Below, piece after piece: positions 28,692 through 36,153 of a stretch of DNA of 36,153 nucleotides (the first letter of the stretch is position 1; every line of letters begins with the position of its first letter). Made by a program: the position numbers and the translations under genes. Source of the DNA: an uncultured Ruminococcus sp. (GTDB taxonomy: Bacteria; Bacillota; Clostridia; Oscillospirales; Ruminococcaceae); assembly GCA_947174365.1 (NCBI GenBank), contig CAMWIR010000012.1, positions 1 through 36,153 of the forward strand, read 5' to 3'. The notes beneath the pieces were generated by a model, which made no database searches, had not been told where the DNA came from, and saw nothing but the letters and a program-made list of their open reading frames with translations.

Positions 28692-29666
28692 ATGCCTTAT
28701 CCTATCATTACCCCCGATTATTACGGGGAGCTTACGGACAAATCAAATTTGCAGAATGAAAACGTGGAATATCTGGTGCTGACCAGCCCTGCGGCGGTGG
28801 AGTATGTTTTCAAGCTGAACAATGAGAGGGTCATCCACACTCTTATGAATGCAAAAAAGCCCATTGCCTACAGAATGACCAGCTTACAGCCCGAGCTGGA
28901 GGAGGAGTATTCCAAAAAGGGACAGGAGCTTATTGACAAGACCCCTATTTTAAAGCATTACTGGAATCTCAAAATTCTGACCATGAACATTATTCAGGAC
29001 AGAAGTTTTGTGTTTGAAAAGAGAATGCTGCTGCTCAACTATGCTTATAAGACGGTTCAGGGGATCATTGACAAGGGCAGGGAAGAACTTATTCCTCAGT
29101 TTGTGGCAGATTACACAAACGCCCCTCATCACAATGATATTATGGAATATTTCAAGGAGATAAAGCCGGGGTTCGGGTTCAGCATGGGGGAGGCTATCAG
29201 CCTGCTGTCGGCGCTGCCCGAGTCGGAGGATATGAGCAAGCTCCGGTGGTCGGTTTACAAGAATGCAGGGATCCCTCACGGGACGACCAGCTTTGAGTAC
29301 AGCGATGAGAAATACCTGCCGCTTAAAAAAGCTTATCATGAGGATTTCCTGAAAGGACGGGAGCATTACATTGAAAATGTGATGGTAAACTATGTATGGA
29401 GCTATTGTATGCCCTTTGCGGATTACAATATGAGCGTGTGGGATAATTTTGTATTCTTCAATGTGCTGTTTAATCTTATTAAGGTAACGCTGACCTGCTA
29501 TACCTACGACCGTGAGGACAAGGACGAAGCGTTTGCATTTGTTATAAAGACTCTGGATACTGCCTTGCAGGTAAGCAGGGGCAACACTGCCCGCCATATT
29601 GCGGAAACTCTGAAAAATCAAGGGTATAACAACAACGGCGATATGGCAATACTGTCTATGAGCTGA
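28692..29666 (+). CDS. Uncharacterised 324 aa protein
   Basis: Starts MPYPIITPDYYGELTDKSNLQ with RBS acggaggaac; no family recognised. Confidence 0.7.
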   Translation: MPYPIITPDYYGELTDKSNLQNENVEYLVLTSPAAVEYVFKLNNERVIHTLMNAKKPIAYRMTSLQPELEEEYSKKGQELIDKTPILKHYWNLKILTMNIIQDRSFVFEKRMLLLNYAYKTVQGIIDKGREELIPQFVADYTNAPHHNDIMEYFKEIKPGFGFSMGEAISLLSALPESEDMSKLRWSVYKNAGIPHGTTSFEYSDEKYLPLKKAYHEDFLKGREHYIENVMVNYVWSYCMPFADYNMSVWDNFVFFNVLFNLIKVTLTCYTYDREDKDEAFAFVIKTLDTALQVSRGNTARHIAETLKNQGYNNNGDMAILSMS

Positions 29667-29808
29667 TAATGTGCTGTCGGTAGTGTACAGGTAGACGTCA
29701 GCATTTTTGAGCAAACATCATTAGGAGGCTTTTGCGGGAAACAAAGGCAGTGAGCATTTCTCTTGCTTCCTGCCTCCGGTCTCTTGCTTCCGGGAGGTTA
29801 ATTCTGAT

Positions 29809-30765
29809 ATGGATTCATCGCTTATTCTGCTGCTGAAAAAATCGGCGGAGGAAATAAGAAAATCGGTCATAGGCAAGGACGATATTATCATAAAAATACT
29901 TATGACTGCCTGTGCGGGCGGTCATATTCTGCTTGAAGATATTCCGGGGGTGGGAAAGACTACTATGGCGGTGGCCTTTTCCAAGGCACTGGGGCTTGAG
30001 TATAACAGAATGCAGTTCACGGCAGATGTTATGCCTGCGGATGTGACGGGCTTCTACATACCGAACCGTGCCACAGGGGAGTTTGAATGGAAAGCGGGAG
30101 CGGTTTTCTGCAATCTGTTTCTTGCGGATGAGATAAACAGGACCTCCAGCAAAACCCAGTCCGCTCTTCTGGAGGCAATGGAGGAGGGGGCTGTGACGGT
30201 GGACAGCGTTACAAGAAAGCTGCCCGAGCCGTTTATAGTGCTTGCTACCCAGAACCCCACGGGGTCGGCGGGAACGCAGCTTCTGCCCGAATCTCAGCTG
30301 GACAGGTTTATGATAAAGCTCAGCATGGGTTATCCCACGGCGGGAGATGAGGCGAAGATCTTAAAGGCGAAATCCTCCAAGCGCACAGCGCCAGTGGTAC
30401 GTCCCATAATGACGGCGGAGGAACTGATAAAGCTGCGCAGTGCTGCGGAGAATATTTTTGTAAGCGATGAGATCTACGATTATATTGCGAGGCTTTCGGC
30501 GGCTACACGCACCGACAGCAGGCTGGAGCTGGGGGTAAGTCCCCGGGGTTCGCTGGCGGCGGCGGCTATGGCACGGTGCGCTGCCATGTTCAAGGGGAGA
30601 AACTTTGTGCTGCCCGAGGATGTGGGATATGTTTACGCCGATGTATGCGCTCACAGGGTTATACCTGCCAAGGTCAAGGGCAGGCGTCCCGATGACGGCG
30701 AGGTGCATGGACTGATTTCAAATATTTGCAGGGCGGTGAAAGCCCCAAGTATAGCGAACAATTAA
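29809..30765 (+). CDS. MoxR-family AAA+ ATPase
   Basis: GGHILLEDIPGVGKTTMAVAFSKALGLEYNRMQFTADVMPADVTG; FLADEINRTSSKTQSALLEAMEE; LATQNPTGSAGTQLLPESQLDRFM. Confidence 0.95.
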   Translation: MDSSLILLLKKSAEEIRKSVIGKDDIIIKILMTACAGGHILLEDIPGVGKTTMAVAFSKALGLEYNRMQFTADVMPADVTGFYIPNRATGEFEWKAGAVFCNLFLADEINRTSSKTQSALLEAMEEGAVTVDSVTRKLPEPFIVLATQNPTGSAGTQLLPESQLDRFMIKLSMGYPTAGDEAKILKAKSSKRTAPVVRPIMTAEELIKLRSAAENIFVSDEIYDYIARLSAATRTDSRLELGVSPRGSLAAAAMARCAAMFKGRNFVLPEDVGYVYADVCAHRVIPAKVKGRRPDDGEVHGLISNICRAVKAPSIANN

Positions 30766-30889
30766 TAATTATTCTATGGACTTGACAAAGGCGGCAAATT
30801 TAAATTAAAAAAATATGAGTCGGCGGTGAACGGGCAGGGGTTATCTTCTAACCTCTTACCTCTAACCTCTAAAAGGAGTTGTTTTTATT

Positions 30890-31471
30890 ATGAATATTTG
30901 GCATGATATTGAACCGGACAGAATTACGAGGGATAATTTCTACTCGGTAATCGAGATCCCCAAGGGCAGCAAGATGAAGTATGAACTGGACAAGAAAACA
31001 GGGCTTTTGCGGCTGGACAGAGTTTTGTACACCTCCACCCATTACCCTGCGAATTACGGCTTTATCCCCCGCACCTATGCGGAGGACGGCGACCCTCTTG
31101 ATGTGCTGGTGCTTTGCTCGGAGCCTATCGAATCGCTGGCGCTGGTAAGGACTTATCCTATAGGGGTAATATCCATGCTGGACAACGGTGCGCCCGATGA
31201 CAAGATTATCGCCATTCCCGCCAATGACCCCACCTACAATACATACAAGGACATAAGCGAGCTGCCCAGACATATTTTTGATGAGATGTCTCATTTCTTC
31301 CGCGTTTATAAGCAGCTGGAGGGTAAGGAAACTTCTATTGACGAGATAAAGGACAGAAATGCGGCTGTGCAGATCGTTGACAAGTGCATTGACCGTTACA
31401 TTGACGCATTCTGCAAGGGAAAGGTAAAGGAGAAGGCTCCCGAGATCCCGCGGGAAAAGGCTGAGGTTTAA
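30890..31471 (+). CDS. ppa: Inorganic pyrophosphatase (family I)
   Basis: VIEIPKGSKMKYELDKKTGLLRLDRVLYTSTHYPANYGFIPRTYAEDGDPLDVLVL. Confidence 0.95.
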   Translation: MNIWHDIEPDRITRDNFYSVIEIPKGSKMKYELDKKTGLLRLDRVLYTSTHYPANYGFIPRTYAEDGDPLDVLVLCSEPIESLALVRTYPIGVISMLDNGAPDDKIIAIPANDPTYNTYKDISELPRHIFDEMSHFFRVYKQLEGKETSIDEIKDRNAAVQIVDKCIDRYIDAFCKGKVKEKAPEIPREKAEV

Positions 31472-31690
31472 GGAACTGCCGATCAAAAGCTTTTCCCACG
31501 CCGCAGGCGAGGGAAAAACATACCCATAGCCATTTGCAAAATCAAAAAATATTTATGTGTTTTGATAGGTGTTTCTTTAAGGAACTGCTGATTAAAGACT
31601 TTTCCCCGCCAACGGCGGAGAAAAAGTCTTGCCAAATCGCCATTTAAAGAACGGCATATTTTTTAAAATGATTTAATCAGCACTTCCTTA
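31469..31690. mobile_element. Two tandem MITE-like elements
   Basis: TAAGGAACTGCCGATCAAA at 31469 and TAAGGAACTGCTGATTAAA at 31578; the second ends at 31690 with TTTAATCAGCACTTCCTTA, the reverse complement of its left end with one mismatch; no ORF; internal hairpins. Confidence 0.7.
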
Positions 31691-31702
31691 ATATTACAAC
31701 AG

Positions 31703-31742
31703 AGCGGTTTTCTTTCGGTTTATAAAACGGGGGAAAACCGCT
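31703..31742. terminator. Hairpin AGCGGTTTTC/GAAAACCGCT upstream of cdd
   Basis: 10 bp perfect stem followed by GTTTTAAAAATA; T-tract weak. Confidence 0.45.
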
Positions 31743-31777
31743 GTTTTAAAAATATACGGGAAAGGAGCGTGCGGAAT

Positions 31778-32200
31778 ATGGCGAAGAAAACAGCGAACGT
31801 GGAGCTAACCGCCCAAGGCGAGGCTCGGCTTATGCGGACGGCGGAGGAAATGTGCGAGAGGGCATATGCGCCTTATTCGGGCTTTAAGGTAGGGGCTGCG
31901 ATACTGACCGACGACGGCAGGGTATTCACGGGCTGCAATGTGGAGAACGGTTCTTACGGCTGCTGCATTTGCGCGGAGAGAACGGCGGCGGTAAAGGCTG
32001 TTTCCGAGGGGGCTTTGAAATTCAGGGCGGCGGCTGTTGCAAATGCGGGAGGCGGGCTTACTTATCCCTGCGGGATTTGTCTGCAGTTTATGAGCGAGTT
32101 TGCGGAGGACGGCTTTTGCATTATTATGCGGGAAAAATCGGGGAATATTGTGTCCCACCCTATTGATGAGCTGCTGCCGAGAGGGTTTAAGCTGAGATAA
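31778..32200 (+). CDS. cdd: Cytidine deaminase
   Basis: YAPYSGFKVGAAILTDDGRVFTGCNVENGSYGCCICAERTAAVKAVSEG...PCGICLQFMSEF; RBS aaaggagcg. Confidence 0.93.
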   Translation: MAKKTANVELTAQGEARLMRTAEEMCERAYAPYSGFKVGAAILTDDGRVFTGCNVENGSYGCCICAERTAAVKAVSEGALKFRAAAVANAGGGLTYPCGICLQFMSEFAEDGFCIIMREKSGNIVSHPIDELLPRGFKLR

Positions 32201-32272
32201 TATTTAACAGCGATCGGGAAGTATGTTTTGCATAATCTATAAAAAATTTAATTTGAAAAGGATGGAGAATAG

Positions 32273-33202
32273 ATGGCAGTACCTACATTTTATGAATTTA
32301 TGCCCTATATTATCGACTGTTTGGGCGATAAGAACAGCCACAGCTCTAACGACATTCATGAATACTGTGCAAATCGGGCAGGCTTGAGCGACGCCGACAA
32401 GACCGAAACCACATCAAGAGGTATTCCAAAATACCGTCACCGAATAGCTTGGGCACGGACATATCTGAAAAAGGCGGGACTTATAGAAAATCCTCAGAAG
32501 GGACAGTATATTCTGACCGAGGCGGGTGCGGCAGCCTATGAACAGGGTGCGGAATGCGTTACGCTGAAGTATTTGAAAAAATTTGATTCCTTCAATGAAT
32601 TTTACGGCAAAGCAAAAAAACAAGAGCCGTCGGATAGAAGCGGAAATGTGCCTTTGGAAGAGGGCGAAAGCATAAGTCCGCAGGAGCAGATAGAAAATGC
32701 TCTAAACGAGCTTAACAGCGATCTGGCAGATGAGCTTATAACGGAGATAATGAAAATGTCTCCCTATGAATTTGAGCGGCTGGTGGTAAGGCTGCTTATT
32801 GCCATGGGTTACGGCAAGATGGAGGAAAACACCGAGGCAGTAACGGTAAAATCGGGGGACGAGGGGATCGACGGTATAGTCAGCGCTGATAAATTTGGCT
32901 TTGATTCCATTTACATACAGGCAAAGCAGTGGAAAACCGACAGCGTTGTGGGAAGTCCCGAAATTATGAAATTTTTGGGCGCACTGTCGGGACAGGGAGC
33001 TTCAAAGGGTATTTTCATTACCACGGCGAGGTTTTCCAAAGAAGCTGTGAAATTTGCCGCAAAGCAGCTTCACAGCAAGATAGTTCTGGTTAACGGAAAA
33101 ATGCTTGCAAAGCTTATGATAGAATATGACCTTGGGGTTTCCACCGTTGCCACATACAGCATAAAAAGGATAGATTCGGATTTCTTTGATGAGTATATGT
33201 AA
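32273..33202 (+). CDS. mrr: Mrr-type restriction endonuclease (winged-helix N-terminus plus Mrr catalytic domain)
   Basis: N-terminal Mrr_N-like segment; MSPYEFERLVVRLLIAMGYG ... DEGIDGIVSADKFGFDSIYIQAKQW ... GIFITTARFSKEA. Confidence 0.92.
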   Translation: MAVPTFYEFMPYIIDCLGDKNSHSSNDIHEYCANRAGLSDADKTETTSRGIPKYRHRIAWARTYLKKAGLIENPQKGQYILTEAGAAAYEQGAECVTLKYLKKFDSFNEFYGKAKKQEPSDRSGNVPLEEGESISPQEQIENALNELNSDLADELITEIMKMSPYEFERLVVRLLIAMGYGKMEENTEAVTVKSGDEGIDGIVSADKFGFDSIYIQAKQWKTDSVVGSPEIMKFLGALSGQGASKGIFITTARFSKEAVKFAAKQLHSKIVLVNGKMLAKLMIEYDLGVSTVATYSIKRIDSDFFDEYM

Positions 33203-33235
33203 TTCTTTTGGGGGCTGACAAGGGAGGAAAGCGAA

Positions 33236-33859
33236 ATGAACAAACGAAAGCTGCTTAAAATACTGACTGTCGCTTTTGTTATATTATCGGTGCTGATGAT
33301 AGGGGCTGCCATTGTTCTGCCTACTGGTAAAAGCTATACATATGAAAATAACGAGATAGTGACCCATTCCGTCCGCAGCGAATTTGCAAGTTTTTGCGCC
33401 GGAGTTATCCTGTTCGGCTGCCTTTGGTTTATAGGGCTCACGGCAGGGGAGGTTGCTTTGAGAATAAAGGAAGGGGCGGGGGCATTAAAGGTAATACTTG
33501 GAGGGCTGGGCAAGCTGCTGACGGGGTTTGTCTGCGGTTTTTTGCTGACAATTGCTATTATAATGGCAGAGGGGCTGTGGACAAAGGATGATTATTATCC
33601 CGAATGGTATATGTTCACCGACGGCAATCACACTATTGTTATTGAGGAAATGTCCTTTTTACTGGACGGGCGGGCAGAGATATATCAGATCATGGAAAAT
33701 AACAAGGCTGTACCCATAAATATGTTTACCACCGATGACGGCGAGACAAACTGCGGACATTACAAAATGGAATGGACGGAGGAATATGTGGATATAACCT
33801 ACAGAACCTTTGTCACGGCAGACAGCGTTAAAACGTTAAGGGTGAAATTTATTGACTGA
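33236..33859 (+). CDS. Hypothetical membrane protein
   Basis: 207 aa with several hydrophobic helices; RBS gggagga. Confidence 0.6.
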   Translation: MNKRKLLKILTVAFVILSVLMIGAAIVLPTGKSYTYENNEIVTHSVRSEFASFCAGVILFGCLWFIGLTAGEVALRIKEGAGALKVILGGLGKLLTGFVCGFLLTIAIIMAEGLWTKDDYYPEWYMFTDGNHTIVIEEMSFLLDGRAEIYQIMENNKAVPINMFTTDDGETNCGHYKMEWTEEYVDITYRTFVTADSVKTLRVKFID

Positions 33860-33876
33860 AGCGGGGGATTCGGGCT

Positions 33877-34326
33877 ATGTTTTCATATGAGGATTTTATT
33901 GACGGCTTATTGAAACATGATTTTGAAAAGGCAAAGAGGGAAATAGACAAGCTGTCTGTCGACAAGCGCAAGGAAACGATCTTACAGGCAGGGTATGACA
34001 CGGAAAGCATTATCGTGTATACATTTGCCTGTTATCTTGCACAGGGTGACAGGTCTTACCATGAGGCGGCAGAGGAACTTATGCTTCATGTGTTTACCCA
34101 TATTGAGGGGGCTTATTCTGCGGCGCTTTATCATTTGCGGCAGAGGTATGATAATGATACGGATAATTTGGACTATTTGGAAATGCTGCTGTTTTTTTGG
34201 AGCGTTCCCGAAAAGCTTATTGATGATGATGAGGCACTGAGAGCGGCGGAAAAAATTATCGAACGTGAGGCGGATAATAGGATCGCACTGAATGTTATTG
34301 CGAAAATTAATAAATCATCAACTTGA
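33877..34326 (+). CDS. Hypothetical protein, mostly helical
   Basis: 149 aa ORF overlapping the next ORF's upstream start by 4 nt. Confidence 0.55.
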   Translation: MFSYEDFIDGLLKHDFEKAKREIDKLSVDKRKETILQAGYDTESIIVYTFACYLAQGDRSYHEAAEELMLHVFTHIEGAYSAALYHLRQRYDNDTDNLDYLEMLLFFWSVPEKLIDDDEALRAAEKIIEREADNRIALNVIAKINKSST

Positions 34327-34343
34327 AAACGGAGGTAAATAAA

Positions 34344-34676
34344 ATGGCTGTTACGGTAAATATCTACTACACCGGTGTAAACGGTAATGCAAGAAAATTT
34401 GCGGAGGAAATGGTTTCAAGCGGAATTGCGGACGATATCCGCGACGAGGAGGGAAATATCAGATATGAGTATTTTTTCCCCATGGAGGATAAGGAAACGG
34501 TTCTGCTCATAGACAGCTGGCAGGATCAGCATTCGCTGGATATTCACCATGCAACTCCCATGATGGAAAAGATAACACAGCTTCGTGAAAAATACGATCT
34601 GCATATGAGGGTGGAAAGATATACCCTCGATGAAAGCGGCATTCCCGAAAGTGACAAGAATTTTATAAAGGAATGA
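34344..34676 (+). CDS. Antibiotic biosynthesis monooxygenase (ABM)-like / quinol monooxygenase-like protein
   Basis: RYEYFFPMEDKETVLLIDSWQDQHSLDIHHATPMMEKITQLREKY; RBS acggagg before the ATG at 34344. Confidence 0.85.
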   Translation: MAVTVNIYYTGVNGNARKFAEEMVSSGIADDIRDEEGNIRYEYFFPMEDKETVLLIDSWQDQHSLDIHHATPMMEKITQLREKYDLHMRVERYTLDESGIPESDKNFIKE

Positions 34677-34694
34677 GCAATTTAAGATTTGCCC

Positions 34695-34724
34695 TTGACA
34701 AATTTGCCGTCACTGTGTTATAAT
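34695..34724 (+). promoter_or_regulatory. Putative promoter for the terminal ORF
   Basis: TTGACA, 18 nt spacer, TATAAT. Confidence 0.6.
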
Positions 34725-34795
34725 TATCTTGCAGGGGGAGACACCCATAATAAAAAACGTATGCAAATTTTACATGAAACGGGAGAAAAAAGGGG

Positions 34796-36037
34796 ATGAC
34801 ACCCATTACAAAAAACAACAAGTCAGAGGAAATCTTGCCTCTTGCTTCTGATTCTCTTGCTTCTGACAGCAGAACCGTCACTGTTCTTTCCGAGGACGGA
34901 AAGGAAATTGGCAGAACATACCCAAAAAGGGCGAAAGGCCTTGTTAAAAAAAGTCGGGCAGTTTTTGTGACCGACAATACGATCCGTCTGAATGACTGTC
35001 CGACGTGTGATAATACGGAGGATAATATGATGGATAATATTAATATAAACACCGAAAAAACTAATGGGTCCCTTGAAGTGGGCAGCGTGAAATATGTTTA
35101 CCTGAAGCCGAAGAAATGGAAAAAGCACCCGGACGTACAGCGAACCACAATATTTGAACGTTTTTCAATTCCCGACCCTTTTGACGGGGACGGGGAAATG
35201 ACGGACGTGCTTTCCACAGGCTCATGGAACGGGGCATGGTGCGAGATAACCAACGGTGTTGAGGTTCTGGAAAAGAACACCGAGTACAGGTTTGTTTTCT
35301 GGCTTAACGGCGGAGAAAACGACCGTTATAACGAGGTTTGTCAGCTCCATATAATTTTCACCGACGACCCTGTGAATATGCCCCTGACCGATTGGGACAA
35401 CAAGCTTTGCTATAAGCTCAACAGAGGCTATATAAAGCCTCTCAAACGCTGCAATGGCTGGGAGCTCTATTCCGTTCCCTTTAAAACGGGGGATAAGGAT
35501 TTTGTGCAGCTTCGGTTTGTTTCCCAATATGCGCCTATGGCTGTAATGGAGGCAAAAGCCCCGGAGTATTATGCAGATCTGCCCGAAAGCCTTGACCCGT
35601 TTGCGGAGGAACGTCCTCAAAGGCATAATATAATTTTCGAGGACGGCTGGCCGACCAATCAGTGGTATTCCACGGCAAATCTGATGAAAAAGCACCGTAC
35701 GGAAAAGCCTATGGGTAAAACATCGGCAGCACCAACGGCAATTACAGCTCCCGCAGACCTCATTGACCCTTCGGAAACGGCTCGTTTGATTTCCGACGTT
35801 GTGGCGGAAAATCTCCGCTCGGAAGAGATCATTTCGGCGATCACCGAAAATCTGAGTATGAGTGCGCTGGCAGAGGCGATTGCGGAAAATCTTGATATGG
35901 GGGCTTTGTCTGCTGCCATATCGGAGAATATTGAGATCGACAACGATACCGTTGCTCAAATGGCTGCGGATATGATCGACCTTGACGACATTGTCGAGAA
36001 AGTTAAAAATGAGATAATCGGTGAGCTTAAAGGATAG
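34796..36037 (+). CDS. Uncharacterised protein with an RTYPKRAKGLVKKSRAVFVTDNTIRL N-terminal motif
   Basis: 413 aa; N-terminal segment VTVLSEDGKEIGRTYPKRAKGLVKKSRAVF resembles a recurring clostridial N-terminal module (from memory); C-terminal repeats SALAEAIAENLDMGALSAAISENIE. Confidence 0.7.
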   Translation: MTPITKNNKSEEILPLASDSLASDSRTVTVLSEDGKEIGRTYPKRAKGLVKKSRAVFVTDNTIRLNDCPTCDNTEDNMMDNININTEKTNGSLEVGSVKYVYLKPKKWKKHPDVQRTTIFERFSIPDPFDGDGEMTDVLSTGSWNGAWCEITNGVEVLEKNTEYRFVFWLNGGENDRYNEVCQLHIIFTDDPVNMPLTDWDNKLCYKLNRGYIKPLKRCNGWELYSVPFKTGDKDFVQLRFVSQYAPMAVMEAKAPEYYADLPESLDPFAEERPQRHNIIFEDGWPTNQWYSTANLMKKHRTEKPMGKTSAAPTAITAPADLIDPSETARLISDVVAENLRSEEIISAITENLSMSALAEAIAENLDMGALSAAISENIEIDNDTVAQMAADMIDLDDIVEKVKNEIIGELKG

Positions 36038-36063
36038 GTTTTTTATCCGTCAATTAAATATTG

Positions 36064-36092
36064 ACCGCCTGTACCGGATTCGGTGCAGGCGG
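36064..36092 (+). terminator. Rho-independent terminator
   Basis: ACCGCCTGTACCG / CGGTGCAGGCGGT followed by TTTTTT. Confidence 0.9.
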
Positions 36093-36153
36093 TTTTTTGG
36101 TTCTGAATTACAAACTGTGTAAATGCATTTTCTAAGGAAAAAATGTCAACACT

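Overview
The 36 kb window looks like a Firmicutes chromosome, probably Ruminococcus or a related Clostridia lineage; this is inferred from the protein families and was not searched. The core is a plus-strand arginine biosynthesis cluster, argG-argH-argC-argJ-argB-argD-argF, at about 14.5-27.5 kb. It is interrupted by non-biosynthetic genes: a lipoprotein, a beta-propeller-like protein, a MmcQ/YjbR protein, a MNT-HEPN (MntA/HepT-like) toxin-antitoxin pair, a SUKH-like protein, a NUDIX hydrolase and a leucine-rich-repeat lipoprotein. A class A RNase P RNA (rnpB) lies on the minus strand just downstream of argF. Upstream of the cluster are a P-loop kinase, a TSP3-type calcium-repeat protein, a VWA protein, a TPR-DUF4037-DUF4125 fusion, a frameshifted membrane protein, a reverse-type rubrerythrin, a polysaccharide deacetylase, a decayed Uma2 fragment, an XRE regulator with a candidate operator shared with a large surface protein, and an intact Uma2 protein. 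Downstream are a MoxR ATPase, an inorganic pyrophosphatase whose stop codon lies in a tandem MITE-like repeat, cytidine deaminase, an Mrr-type endonuclease and several uncharacterised ORFs. The best leads are the MNT-HEPN module inside the arg cluster, the NTase-like TPR fusion, the tandem MITE-like element, a dispersed TTGCTTCTTGCC-type intergenic repeat (one copy runs into a coding region), and the XRE/surface-protein operator pair. I found no CRISPR array, tRNA, phage or transposase gene.
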